A stretch of DNA of 64,000 nt from Ga0077527 sp038316355 (GCA_038316355.1 JBBQAO010000011.1:6717-70716); one strand, 5' to 3'. Numbered from the stretch's first letter, positions 32,032 to 40,548 are shown. Numbers and translations: made by a program. The notes: generated by a model not told the origin, from the sequence alone.

Positions 32032-33042
32032 ATGGGTATTCAACGAGTATTCTCGCGCGGCCTGCTGCCGCTGGTCGCTGCATTCGGTCTCGCCGTATCC
32101 GGTACCGCCGCAGCCTGGGAACCGACCAAGTCTGTCGAGTTCATCATTCCCGCCGGCACCGGCGGCGGCGCTGACCAGATGGCGCGCCTGATTCAGGGCA
32201 TCGTTGCCAAACACAAGCTGATGAAAGAGGCGCTGATTCCCGTCAACAAGTCAGGCGGCGCCGGTGCCGAAGGTTTCCTCGAGGTGAAAGCTGCGAAGGG
32301 CGACCCGCACAAGATCATCATCACTCTGTCAAACCTGTTCACGACGCCGATGGCGACCGGTGTGCCTTTCAACTGGAAGGAACTGACGCCGGTCGCGATG
32401 CTGTCGCTGGACAACTTCGTGTTGTGGGTGAATTCCGAGACGCCCTACAAAACACCCAAGGACTATCTGGATGCGGTGAAAAAGGGCGGCCCGAACACCT
32501 TCAAGATGGGCGGCACGGGCTCCAAGCAGGAAGACCAGATCATCACCGTGGCGATCGAGAAGGCGGCCGGCATCAAATTCACCTACATTCCGTTCAAGGG
32601 CGGTGGCGCGGTGGCGACGCAACTGGTCGGCAAACATATCGACTCGAGCGTCAACAATCCGATCGAGGCGGTGGCGCAATGGCGCGCCGGCGCGCTGCGC
32701 GCGTTGTGCGTGTTTGATGCCGAACGCATGCCGTACAAGGAAAAGGTCACCGCAACGCAGTCCTGGAACGACATCCCGACCTGCAAGGAAGCCGGCATCC
32801 CGATGGATTACGTGATGCTGCGCGGCATTTTCATGCCGGCCGGGGTATCGCCGGACGTGGTGGCTTTTTATGTCGACCTGTTCACCAAAGTGCGCGCGAC
32901 TCCGGAATGGAAAAAATTCATGGAAGACGGCGCATTCAACCAGTCTTTCATGACCGGCAAGGCCTACTCAGACTGGGTGGCCAAGGCGGAATCGCTGCAC
33001 CGCGACCTGATGAAGGAAGCCGGGTTCCTCGCCAAACCCTGA
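32032..33042 (+). CDS. tctC: TctC/Bug-type periplasmic receptor of the oxalate-cluster transporter
   Basis: The solute-binding component of a tripartite tricarboxylate transporter. The 336-residue protein has a Sec signal peptide ending near GTAAA|WEPTKSVEF. The mature part has the family pattern VEFIIPAGTGGGADQMAR, VNKSGGAGAEGF, and FTYIPFKGGGAVATQLVGKH. ATG 32032 follows a perfect GGAGGAG. It heads tctCBA next to oxc and frc; oxalate, or a small dicarboxylate, is the inferred ligand. It is divergent in sequence from the orphan Bug receptor at 9.2 kb. Confidence 0.88.
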   Translation: MGIQRVFSRGLLPLVAAFGLAVSGTAAAWEPTKSVEFIIPAGTGGGADQMARLIQGIVAKHKLMKEALIPVNKSGGAGAEGFLEVKAAKGDPHKIIITLSNLFTTPMATGVPFNWKELTPVAMLSLDNFVLWVNSETPYKTPKDYLDAVKKGGPNTFKMGGTGSKQEDQIITVAIEKAAGIKFTYIPFKGGGAVATQLVGKHIDSSVNNPIEAVAQWRAGALRALCVFDAERMPYKEKVTATQSWNDIPTCKEAGIPMDYVMLRGIFMPAGVSPDVVAFYVDLFTKVRATPEWKKFMEDGAFNQSFMTGKAYSDWVAKAESLHRDLMKEAGFLAKP

Positions 33043-33055
33043 TTGGCTGTGTTGT

Positions 33056-33103
33056 CCCGACGGGCCTCCCGGTCCGTCGGGTCGTTGCATCCCCCGGGGA
33101 TGC
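33056..33103 (+). promoter_or_regulatory. Two stem-loops between tctC and tctB
   Basis: CCCGACGG (33056-33063) pairs with CCGTCGGG (33074-33081); next GCATCCCC pairs with GGGGATGC (33087-33103). There is no T run, so the likely role is to protect tctC mRNA and lower expression of the membrane genes, as is common after binding-protein genes. Confidence 0.6.
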
Positions 33104-33146
33104 GTCCGGTATTCAAGATTTTCCTTAAAGCGCTGGGTTGAATTGC

Positions 33147-33671
33147 ATGGAAGACAAACAGGTTTCCGGTGAAGTGGTGTCCTCGGGCATCTCGGTACGG
33201 GCTGCAGAGATTGCCGTAGCCGTATTTCTGCTGATCCTCGGCGGGTTGGTCATGTACGACAGCGTCCGTCTGGGATTTCGCTGGGTGGGGGACGGCCCTG
33301 AGGCGGGTTATTTCCCGTTTTACATCGCCGTGTTCATCTGCGTCTCCAGCCTGGGTGTCCTGGGCCAGGTGTTCTTCGGCAAGGGGCGTGGCGTGCACAA
33401 GGTGTTCGTCGAGTGGGAGCAGTTGAAGCTGGTGCTGTCGGTGCTGATACCGGCCGCGGTTTTTGTATTCGGCATCCAGATGGTCGGCATTTATGTCGCG
33501 TCGGTGGCTTATATCGCGTTTTTCATGGTCTGGCTCGGCAAATACACCTGGATCAAGAGCGTGGTGCTGGGCATCGCCGTCAGCGTCGCCACTTTCATGA
33601 TGTTCGAAATATGGTTCAAGGTGCCGCTGTTCAAGGGTGCATTCAATCCCCTCAGCATCTTCGGTTACTGA
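33147..33671 (+). CDS. tctB: TctB-type small membrane subunit
   Basis: A 174-residue protein with four hydrophobic helices (about residues 20-40, 55-75, 95-130, 140-160), the layout of the small TctB subunit. The segment GPEAGYFPFYIAVFI after the first helix is the family motif. ATG 33147 chosen; a TTG three codons upstream is possible, and no strong Shine-Dalgarno sequence is visible. It lies between receptor and large membrane subunit in the usual C-B-A order. Confidence 0.88.
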   Translation: MEDKQVSGEVVSSGISVRAAEIAVAVFLLILGGLVMYDSVRLGFRWVGDGPEAGYFPFYIAVFICVSSLGVLGQVFFGKGRGVHKVFVEWEQLKLVLSVLIPAAVFVFGIQMVGIYVASVAYIAFFMVWLGKYTWIKSVVLGIAVSVATFMMFEIWFKVPLFKGAFNPLSIFGY

Positions 33672-33698
33672 CCGCATTGATTTAGAGGAGCAGGCGAC

Positions 33699-35198
33699 TT
33701 GGAAGAAATCAACGCCCTATTTCACGGGTTCTCCGTTGCGCTGACGCCGTTCAACCTGATGTTGATGGTGATCGGGGTCGTATTGGGCGTGCTGATTGGC
33801 GTGCTGCCCGGCCTTGGCGGCGCCAACGGCATCGCGATCCTGCTGCCGCTGACGTTCACGATGCCGCCGACCTCTGCGGTGATCATGCTGTCATGCATTT
33901 ACTGGGGCGCGCTGTTCGGTGGCGCGATCACCTCCATCCTGTTCAACATTCCGGGCGAGCCATGGTCGGTGGCGACCACCTTCGACGGTTACCCGATGGC
34001 GCAGCAGGGCAAGGCGGGCGAGGCGTTGACCACGGCGTTTACGTCTTCCTTTATCGGTGCGTTTTTTGCGGTGGTGATGATCACTTTCCTCGCGCCACTG
34101 GTGGCCAAATTTGCATTGAAATTCGGACCACCGGAGTTCTTTTCGGTGTTTTTCCTGACCTTCTGCAGTTTCATCGGCATGGGCAAGGAACCGCCGTTCA
34201 AGATTGTCGCGGCAATGATGCTTGGCTTCGCGCTGGCCGCGGTGGGCATCGACACAGTGACTGGGCAACTGCGGCTGATCTTCGGCTGGCATGAGCTGAT
34301 GCGCGGCTTTGACTTCCTGATCGCGGTGATTGGTCTTTTCGGCATCGGCGAGATCCTGCTGTCGATGGAGGAAGGCCTGTCGTTCCAGGGGCGCACTGCG
34401 AAAATCAACATGCGCATCGTCATCGAAACCTGGAAAAAGCTGCCGAAGTACTGGCTGACCTCGCTGCGCAGCTGCATCATCGGCTGCTGGATGGGCATCA
34501 CGCCGGGCGGCGCCACGCCGGCCTCGTTCATGAGTTACGGTGTCGCCAAACGCATGTCTCCTGATGGTGCCAAATTCGGCACCGGCATGCCGGAAGGCAT
34601 TGTCGCCCCTGAAACTGCGGCGCATGCGGCCGGCACGGCGGCATTGCTGCCGATGCTGTCGCTGGGCATCCCGGGTTCGCCCACTGCCGCGGTGCTGCTG
34701 GGCGGCCTGCTGATCTGGGGCCTGCAGCCGGGGCCGCTGCTGTTTGTCGAGCAGAAGGATTTTGTCTGGGGCCTGATTGCCAGCATGTACCTGGGCAACA
34801 TCGTTGGCCTGATCATCGTGCTGACTTGTGTGCCGCTGTTCGCTGCAATCCTGCGTATCCCGTTCTCGATCGTGGCGCCGGTGATCATCGTGATCTGCGC
34901 CATCGGCGCTTTCACGGTGAACAACGCGATGCTGGACATCTGGTTCATGCTGCTGTTCGGTGTCATGGGTTACGCTTTCAAGAAACTGTCCTACCCGCTG
35001 GCACCGCTGGTGCTGGCCCTGGTGCTGGGCGACCAGGCCGAGGATGCTTTCCGTCAGTCGATGCTGATTTCGCAGGGTGACGTGCGGGTGTTTTTCTCCA
35101 ACGGGCTGGTTGGCAGCATCATGGGTCTGGGACTGCTGATGCTGGTGTGGCCGCTGATCGGCAAGCTGAAGGCTGCATTGCGCAACAGCGCAGCCTGA
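33699..35198 (+). CDS. tctA: TctA-type large membrane subunit
   Basis: A 499-residue polytopic protein of the TctA family, which forms the cation-coupled transport channel. The signature is present: VLIGVLPGLGGANGIAILLPLTF near residue 35, YWGALFGGAITSILFNIPGEPWSVATTFDGYPMAQQGKAGEAL, GITPGGATPASFMSYGVAKR, and LGIPGSPTAAVLLGGLLIWGLQPGP. The start is TTG 33699, eight bases after GAGGAG. A bidirectional terminator follows and also ends the convergent oxc transcript. Confidence 0.93.
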   Translation: MEEINALFHGFSVALTPFNLMLMVIGVVLGVLIGVLPGLGGANGIAILLPLTFTMPPTSAVIMLSCIYWGALFGGAITSILFNIPGEPWSVATTFDGYPMAQQGKAGEALTTAFTSSFIGAFFAVVMITFLAPLVAKFALKFGPPEFFSVFFLTFCSFIGMGKEPPFKIVAAMMLGFALAAVGIDTVTGQLRLIFGWHELMRGFDFLIAVIGLFGIGEILLSMEEGLSFQGRTAKINMRIVIETWKKLPKYWLTSLRSCIIGCWMGITPGGATPASFMSYGVAKRMSPDGAKFGTGMPEGIVAPETAAHAAGTAALLPMLSLGIPGSPTAAVLLGGLLIWGLQPGPLLFVEQKDFVWGLIASMYLGNIVGLIIVLTCVPLFAAILRIPFSIVAPVIIVICAIGAFTVNNAMLDIWFMLLFGVMGYAFKKLSYPLAPLVLALVLGDQAEDAFRQSMLISQGDVRVFFSNGLVGSIMGLGLLMLVWPLIGKLKAALRNSAA

Positions 35199-35250
35199 TC
35201 ACCGCAGGATCGGGTGCCGGATTCAAACCGGGGTTGTCGGACTTGCGCAA

Positions 35251-35291
35251 AAAACCCGGCTCAGGCGAATATCGCCTGAGCCGGGTTTTTT
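35251..35291. terminator. Bidirectional terminator between tctA and oxc
   Basis: CCCGGCTCAGGCGA (35255-35268) pairs with its complement (35272-35285) around a three-base loop, flanked by A residues on the left and six T on the right (35286-35291), so it works on both strands. Confidence 0.95.
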
Positions 35292-35328
35292 GTCGCCTTG
35301 CCCTGTAACTGCTGCCCGGCAGTCCAGC

Positions 35329-37065
35329 TTATTTCTTTTTTGCCGCCGTCGGATTCAGACTGGTGATGCGGCCGCTTTCAGTGCCGGCGGTTTCATCGAT
35401 GACGGCATTGATCAGCGTCGGTTTGCGCGAACGCACGGCTTCTTCCACCGCGCGGCGCAATTCCGCCGGGGTCGTGGCATGCACGCCGACGCCGCCAAAG
35501 GCTTCCATCAGCTTGTCGTAGCGCGCGCCCTTGACGAACACGGTGGGCGCCACATCGGGGCCGCCGGTCGGATTGACGTCAGTGCCCTTGTAAACGCCGT
35601 TGTTGTTCATGACCACCACGCACACCGGCAGGTTGTAGCGGCAGATGGTTTCGACTTCCATGCCGGAGAAACCGAAGGCGCTGTCGCCTTCCACCGCGAT
35701 TACCGGCTGGCCGCTGACCACGGCTGCGGCGACGGCGAAGCCCATGCCGATGCCCATCACGCCCCAGGTGCCAACGTCAAGGCGTTTGCGCGGCTTGTAC
35801 ATGTCGACGATGCTGCGCGTGAAGTCCAGTGCGTTGGCGCCTTCGTTGACCAGCATCGCATCCGGGTTGGCCTTGATGATGTCGCGCATCACGTTCAGTG
35901 CGCTGTGGAAATTCATCGGCGAGGGATCCTTGGCCAGGGTCTCGGCCATTTTTGCGATGTTCCTGGTTTTGCGTTCGTCGATCGCACCCAGCCAATCCGC
36001 GGACGGTGCGGGCCAGCCACCCCCCGCAGCACTGATGCCGCCGAGCATGGCCGACACGCAGGAGCCGATGTCACCGACCACCGGCGCATCGATGCGCACA
36101 TTGCTGTCCGCTTCCTGTGGCGAGATGTCGATCTGGATGAACCTCTGTCCGCCCCAGTCCTTGTGCGACTTGCCGCCCCAGGTCTTGCCCTTGCCGTGCG
36201 ACAGCAGCCAGTTCAGCCGCGCGCCGATCAGCAGCACCACGTCGGCTTCCGGCAGCACATAGGAGCGGGCGGCGGCCGCGGACTGTTTGTGGTCGTCCGG
36301 CAGCAGTCCCTTGGCCATCGACATCGGCAGATAGGGGATGCCGGTTTTTTCGATCAGAGTGCGGATGTCGGCGTCGGCCTGGGCATAAGCTGCGCCCTTG
36401 CCGAGCACGATCAACGGGCGTTTGGCGGTTTTCAGCAGCGTCAGCGCGCGTTGCACGGCGTCCGGGGCCGGGATCTGGCGCGGCGCCGGATCGACCACCT
36501 TGATCAGCGAGGCCTTGCCGGCCGCGGCGTCCATGCTTTGCGCGAACAGCTTTGCCGGCAAGTCAAGATAGACGCCGCCGGGGCGGCCGGAGACGGCGGC
36601 GCGAATGGCGCGCGCAATGCCGATACCGATGTCTTCGGCATTGAGCACGCGGAAGGCGGCCTTGCACAGCGGTTTGGCGATGGCCAACTGGTCCATCTCC
36701 TCGTAGTCACCCTGTTGCAGATCGACGATCTCGCGCTCGCTGGAGCCGCTGATCAGGATCATCGGGAAGCAGTTGGTGGTGGCATTGGTCAGTGCATTCA
36801 GGCCGTTGAGGAAGCCGGGAGCGGACACGGTCAGGCAGATGCCGGGCTTTTGCGTCAGGAAGCCGGCGATGGCGGCGGCGTTGCCGGCGTTCTGTTCATG
36901 ACGGAACGAAATCATGCGCATGCCCGCAGCCTGTATCTTGCGCGTGAGATCGGTGATCGGGATGCCGGGCAGACCGAAGATGGTGTCAATGCCGTTGAGT
37001 TTGAGGGCATCGATGACCAGATTGAAGCCGTCGGTCTGTTCTGGTGATTGTGTTTCAGTTGTCAT
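35329..37065 (-). CDS. oxc: Oxalyl-CoA decarboxylase
   Basis: Oxc is a thiamin-diphosphate enzyme that converts oxalyl-CoA to formyl-CoA and CO2. The 578-residue protein has the catalytic Glu of the TPP family in SFRHEQNAGNAAAIAGF (about residue 58), the Oxc-type Y-E-E-M-D segment QQGDYEEMDQLAIAKP, and the TPP-binding motif GDSAFGFSGMEVET...NNNGVYKG near 470-500. The C-terminus is a Lys-rich tail. It faces tctA across a shared terminator and its promoter carries a Crp/Fnr-type box. With Frc and Fds it forms a complete oxalate-to-CO2 route. Confidence 0.95.
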   Translation of the reverse strand: MTTETQSPEQTDGFNLVIDALKLNGIDTIFGLPGIPITDLTRKIQAAGMRMISFRHEQNAGNAAAIAGFLTQKPGICLTVSAPGFLNGLNALTNATTNCFPMILISGSSEREIVDLQQGDYEEMDQLAIAKPLCKAAFRVLNAEDIGIGIARAIRAAVSGRPGGVYLDLPAKLFAQSMDAAAGKASLIKVVDPAPRQIPAPDAVQRALTLLKTAKRPLIVLGKGAAYAQADADIRTLIEKTGIPYLPMSMAKGLLPDDHKQSAAAARSYVLPEADVVLLIGARLNWLLSHGKGKTWGGKSHKDWGGQRFIQIDISPQEADSNVRIDAPVVGDIGSCVSAMLGGISAAGGGWPAPSADWLGAIDERKTRNIAKMAETLAKDPSPMNFHSALNVMRDIIKANPDAMLVNEGANALDFTRSIVDMYKPRKRLDVGTWGVMGIGMGFAVAAAVVSGQPVIAVEGDSAFGFSGMEVETICRYNLPVCVVVMNNNGVYKGTDVNPTGGPDVAPTVFVKGARYDKLMEAFGGVGVHATTPAELRRAVEEAVRSRKPTLINAVIDETAGTESGRITSLNPTAAKKK

Positions 37066-37381
37066 GTTGAGAAGTCTCGTCTTCTTGCCGTCAGTTAAAC
37101 AAGCGTTTTTCCGGGATATATCTGCCGCAGAATGTGGGCAAGGCCGGATCCAGGGTATCTCCTCGCTTCACGGCTGATCCAGGCCATCTAAATGTGGCCG
37201 TGATTTAACCGGTGGATCATAGGGGGAGGGGTATAAATGTACTCTTGACCCCGGTCAATTTTCGCAACAGGACGGCCCAACCTACCTTTCCGCTTATGGG
37301 TAGCCGGATGCGGGGAATGGGTTGGATAATGGCGAGTATTGCGATGCATCAAATGCCCCGTGTTTTATACGGCCGGGCGCG
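37066..37381. other. 316-bp region between oxc and the regulator gene
   Basis: Contains the oxc leader (about 145 bases), the -10 TATGAT and the Crp/Fnr box. The remaining ~120 bases up to the end of the regulator gene show nothing recognisable. Confidence 0.8.
37216..37258 (-). promoter_or_regulatory. Crp/Fnr-type box and promoter of oxc
   Basis: TTGACCCCGGTCAA (37245-37258). On the minus strand TATGAT (37221-37216), five of six -10 matches, gives a start near 37209 and places the box centre about 42 bases upstream. No -35 hexamer is needed for this class of promoter. Confidence 0.7.
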
Positions 37382-37990
37382 CTAGATTTTGCCGCGCCGC
37401 TTCAAGCGGCTCAGCGTCTCCGGCGACAGGTTCAGGTACGAGGCCAGTTCTTTTTTCGGCAGGCGCTCGGCGAGCTCGATGTGTTTGCGCATGAAGCGCT
37501 GCACCCGTCCCGGCGCATTGAGCAGATGCAGGGTGATGGTGTGCGCCATGACTTCGCTCATCAGCTTCATCACTTCAAGTTCAAACTCGCTCTTGATTTT
37601 CGCGTGCCGTTCAAGGAACGCGGCCCACTGCAGCATCGACAGCTTGGCGGCGCGGACACGGGTGACCGCACGTATCGAATACGGCATGGGGGTCTTCAGG
37701 CGCCATGCCGCATAACTGGTGTCGATGTCGCTTTCGGCGGCAAAACGCAGAATCATTTCCTTGCCATGGGCATTGGACACGGTGCGTTTCAGAATGCCGT
37801 CGATGATGAAATACTGTTCCATGGCATGCGTGCCCTGGAGCTCCAGGGTTTCGCCCTTGGCATAGTCAGTAATCTCCAGCAGGGGCTCGAATTCGTTCCA
37901 CTGCGCCACGCCGAGGTTTTGCAAAACCATGTTCTGGCGTAATTGCAGGCGGATGATTTTGGACTGGGGGTGCAGCGCAAGCTGGGTCAT
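37382..37990 (-). CDS. Crp/Fnr family transcriptional regulator, probable regulator of oxalate genes
   Basis: A 202-residue regulator with an N-terminal cyclic-nucleotide-binding-like beta roll (FEPLLEITDYAKGETLELQGTHAMEQYFIIDGILKR, residues ~33-70), a long dimerisation helix, and a C-terminal winged helix: LPKKELASYLNLSPETLSRLKRRGKI. The recognition helix reads E-T-L-S-R, the E-x-x-S-R pattern that recognises TTGA half-sites in FNR, rather than the R-E-x-x-G-R of Crp. The protein contains no cysteine, so it cannot hold an Fe-S cluster, and the phosphate cassette of cAMP-binding Crp is not evident. The ligand is unknown. It sits between oxc and frc with a box in its own divergent promoter. 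Confidence 0.85.
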   Translation of the reverse strand: MTQLALHPQSKIIRLQLRQNMVLQNLGVAQWNEFEPLLEITDYAKGETLELQGTHAMEQYFIIDGILKRTVSNAHGKEMILRFAAESDIDTSYAAWRLKTPMPYSIRAVTRVRAAKLSMLQWAAFLERHAKIKSEFELEVMKLMSEVMAHTITLHLLNAPGRVQRFMRKHIELAERLPKKELASYLNLSPETLSRLKRRGKI

Positions 37991-38050
37991 GGTCGGTGAA
38001 TTAAAGTGAAGATGCAGTGAGGGCGCAGCGCCGAGCAGGTGATTGAATTT

Positions 38051-38080
38051 TATAACTATTTGTTTATTTTAAGTAAATGA
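38051..38080 (-). repeat. Dispersed AT-rich motif, copy 6
   Basis: Minus strand includes CTTAAAATAAACAAATAGTT, a diverged copy. It overlaps the TAAAAT hexamer proposed as the -10 of the regulator gene. Confidence 0.4.
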
Positions 38081-38135
38081 TTGAAATGGAATCTTGACTC
38101 CGGTCAAGGCCGGGGTGATGGCCATTATTTATAGT
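38066..38135. promoter_or_regulatory. Shared Crp/Fnr-type box of frc and the regulator gene
   Basis: TTGACTCCGGTCAA (38094-38107) lies between the two divergent genes. Rightward, TATAGT (38130-38135) gives a start near 38142 for frc with the box centre 41.5 bases upstream. Leftward, TAAAAT (38071-38066) gives a start near 38059 for the regulator, also 41.5 bases away. One symmetrical site could therefore control both. Confidence 0.72.
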
Positions 38136-38270
38136 GGCGACCTCTTGCTATGTACAATTATTAAAAATGTTGCGGGCGTACTCACGGTATGGTGCTGAGC
38201 GCCGGCGATCACAGCGACGCATGCAAGGGCAGCCCGCCGTTCATCCGCCGCGGAATTTTTGGAGACCAGA

Positions 38271-39539
38271 ATGGAAGCTTTGAAGGGTGTTCGGATTCTC
38301 GACATGACCCACGTGCAGGCGGGTCCGACCTGCTCACAGTTGCTGGCGTGGATGGGCGCCGACGTGATCAAGTTCGAGCCGCCGCAGGGTGACGCGACAC
38401 GCGGCCAGTTGCGCGACGTGCCGAACGCGGACAGCCTGTATTTCACCATGCTCAACTGCAACAAGCGCTCGATCACGGTCAACATGAAATCGGCCGAAGG
38501 CAAAACGGTGTTTGTCGATCTGCTGAAACAGTGCGACATCGTGATGGAAAACTTCGGCCCCGGCGTGCTCGACCGTTTTGGATTCACCTGGGAAAAAATC
38601 CGCGAAATCAATCCGAAGATCGTCATGGGCTCGATCAAGGGTTTCGGTTCCAGCGGGCCGTATGCCGAGTTCAAGGCCTACGAAAACGTGGCGCAGGCGA
38701 TGGGCGGCGCGATGAGCACGACAGGTGTTCCCGACGGCCCGCCGTTTGTCACCGGCGCGCAGATTGGCGATTCCGGCACGGGGCTGCATCTGGCGATCGG
38801 TCTGCTCGCAGCGCTGCATCAGGCGAATCGTACCGGCAAGGGGCAGTATGTCGAAGTGGCGATGATGGACGGCGTGATGAACCTGTGCCGTGTCAAATGG
38901 CGCGATCACCAGCGGCTGACCCGGCAGTCACTGTCGGAGTATTCGGTGCCCACCAGTCAGGGCATGGGCGATGTGCCGCGCGCCGGCAATGACTCCGGCG
39001 GGGGACAACTGGGCAATGCCATCCAGTGCAAACCGGGCGGCCCGAATGATTTCATTTATGTCGTGGTGCAGGAGGCGGTGTGGGATGCGCTGGCGAAATG
39101 CATCGGGCCGGGTCTCGGCCTGCCGGATCTCGCCACCGACCCGAAATTTGCGTCCATCGGCGAGCGTCGCAAGAACCAGGGCGAGATGTGGGCGCTGATT
39201 ACGAAGTTCGCGTCGAACCACACCAAGCGTGAATTCATGGCCATGCTCAATCCGCTGGATGTGCCCTGCGGCCCGATCATGTCCACCGAGGATCTCGCCA
39301 ATGACGAACATATCCGCGGCCGCGACATGTATGTCGAACTGGATCATCCGCAGCGCGGAAAGTGGTACAACGTCGGCATGCCGATCAAGCTCTCGGAGTC
39401 GCCCGCGGTGATCAAACGTTCGCCGTTGCTCGGCGAGCACACCGATGAAGTGCTGAAGGACGTGCTGGGTTACGGCGACGAGCAGATCGGCAAGCTGAGG
39501 ACCGCAGGCGCGTTCAGCATGCCGCCGAAGAAAAAATAA
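38271..39539 (+). CDS. frc: Formyl-CoA:oxalate CoA-transferase (class III CoA-transferase)
   Basis: Frc moves CoA from formyl-CoA to oxalate, giving oxalyl-CoA for Oxc and releasing formate. The 422-residue length fits the family (428 in Oxalobacter). Landmarks: LDMTHVQAGPTCSQLLAWMGADVIKFEPPQGD at the N-terminus, GAQIGDSGTGLHLAIGLLAAL with the catalytic Asp, and the glycine loop SGGGQLGNAIQCKPGG near residue 250. ATG 38271 has GGAGA six bases upstream. It is preceded by the Crp/Fnr-type box. Some family members accept succinyl-CoA as a donor, which would fit with sucCD. Confidence 0.94.
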   Translation: MEALKGVRILDMTHVQAGPTCSQLLAWMGADVIKFEPPQGDATRGQLRDVPNADSLYFTMLNCNKRSITVNMKSAEGKTVFVDLLKQCDIVMENFGPGVLDRFGFTWEKIREINPKIVMGSIKGFGSSGPYAEFKAYENVAQAMGGAMSTTGVPDGPPFVTGAQIGDSGTGLHLAIGLLAALHQANRTGKGQYVEVAMMDGVMNLCRVKWRDHQRLTRQSLSEYSVPTSQGMGDVPRAGNDSGGGQLGNAIQCKPGGPNDFIYVVVQEAVWDALAKCIGPGLGLPDLATDPKFASIGERRKNQGEMWALITKFASNHTKREFMAMLNPLDVPCGPIMSTEDLANDEHIRGRDMYVELDHPQRGKWYNVGMPIKLSESPAVIKRSPLLGEHTDEVLKDVLGYGDEQIGKLRTAGAFSMPPKKK

Positions 39540-39592
39540 CTTCCCGGCAATAAGCGGCGGGTTAATTGCAGGGGATTTACAGAGGATTCAAC

Positions 39593-40525
39593 ATGAAAAT
39601 GGCAATTATTGGGCAGCAGGATTTTGGCAAGGAAGTGCTCGAAGCGTTTCTCGCGCGCAAAGATGATGTTGCCGGCGTGTTCTGTGCCCCGGAGAAACCC
39701 GGCGCCAAGGCCGATCCGCTGCGTACTGCGGCCGAAGCGCACGGACTGAAGGTGTTCCAGTTTCCGTCGCTGCGGGTGCCGGAAGCGCATGACGCACTGA
39801 AGGCACTGAATGTCGATATCGCCGTGATGGCCTATGTCCTGCAATTTGCGCCGGATACCTTTGTCCACCTGCCGCGCCTGGGAACGATCCAGTATCACCC
39901 GTCGCTGCTGCCGAAGTACCGTGGCCCGTCGTCGATCAACTGGCCGATCATCCGCGGTGACAGCAAAACCGGGCTGACCATCTTCCGCCCGAACGAGGGG
40001 CTCGACGAAGGCCCGGTGATCCTGCAGAAGACCTGCGACATCGGGCCCGACGAAACCATCGGTGAAGTTTATTTCAACAAGCTGTCTCCGATGGGCGTGA
40101 AAGCCATGCTGGAGGCTGCCGATCTGGTGTTTGCCGGCAAACACACGGAGACGGTGCAGGACGAGTCACAGGCCAGTTACGAAGGCTGGTGTCGTGCCGG
40201 TGAGGCCCACATCCAGTGGTCCGGCCATGTTGATTTTGTCTACAACGTGATCCGCGGCAGCAATCCGGCGCCGGGGGCATGGACCACACTGAACGGCAAA
40301 AAAGTGCAGATTTTTGATGCCCGCAAGCACTTGTTCCGCCGCTTTGCCGATGTCACCGGCAAAATCGGCGAAGTTGCCGAAGTCACCGAGGGCAGTTTCA
40401 AGGTGACGGCGCAGGGTGGCGTGATCGAGGTACTGCGCGCACGCGGTGAAGACGGAAAAAAACTGTCAGGCGGCGACTTTGCGCGCGCCAACGGTCTGGC
40501 AAAAGGCGCATTGCTCGGCACCTGA
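39593..40525 (+). CDS. Formyl-transferase-fold protein, probable 10-formyl-THF hydrolase or formyltransferase
   Basis: A 310-residue protein with the Fmt/formyl-THF dehydrogenase hydrolase fold. It begins MKMAIIGQQDFGKEVLEAFLARKDDVAGVFCAPEKPG.KADPL, closely like the N-terminal hydrolase domain of 10-formyl-THF dehydrogenase rather than Met-tRNA formyltransferase. The catalytic His is in YHPSLLPKYRGPSSINW and the Asp in NEGLDEGPVIL; the Asn of Fmt is Gln here. A C-terminal Fmt-C-like domain follows from ~210. It lies 53 bases behind frc and ends in a terminator, so it is part of the same unit. A role in moving formyl groups between CoA, folate and free formate is inferred. Confidence 0.82.
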   Translation: MKMAIIGQQDFGKEVLEAFLARKDDVAGVFCAPEKPGAKADPLRTAAEAHGLKVFQFPSLRVPEAHDALKALNVDIAVMAYVLQFAPDTFVHLPRLGTIQYHPSLLPKYRGPSSINWPIIRGDSKTGLTIFRPNEGLDEGPVILQKTCDIGPDETIGEVYFNKLSPMGVKAMLEAADLVFAGKHTETVQDESQASYEGWCRAGEAHIQWSGHVDFVYNVIRGSNPAPGAWTTLNGKKVQIFDARKHLFRRFADVTGKIGEVAEVTEGSFKVTAQGGVIEVLRARGEDGKKLSGGDFARANGLAKGALLGT

Positions 40526-40548
40526 TCGGCGCCGCCTTCAGGGCAAGG

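Noticed and set aside
35290..37047. 585-codon plus-strand frame opposite oxc
   Set aside because: Antisense shadow of a well-supported oxc gene; composition is His/Arg/Gly-rich and no domain is recognisable.
38467..38480. TCGATCACGGTCAA in frc resembling the box
   Set aside because: One half-site is imperfect and the site is within coding sequence, not near a promoter.
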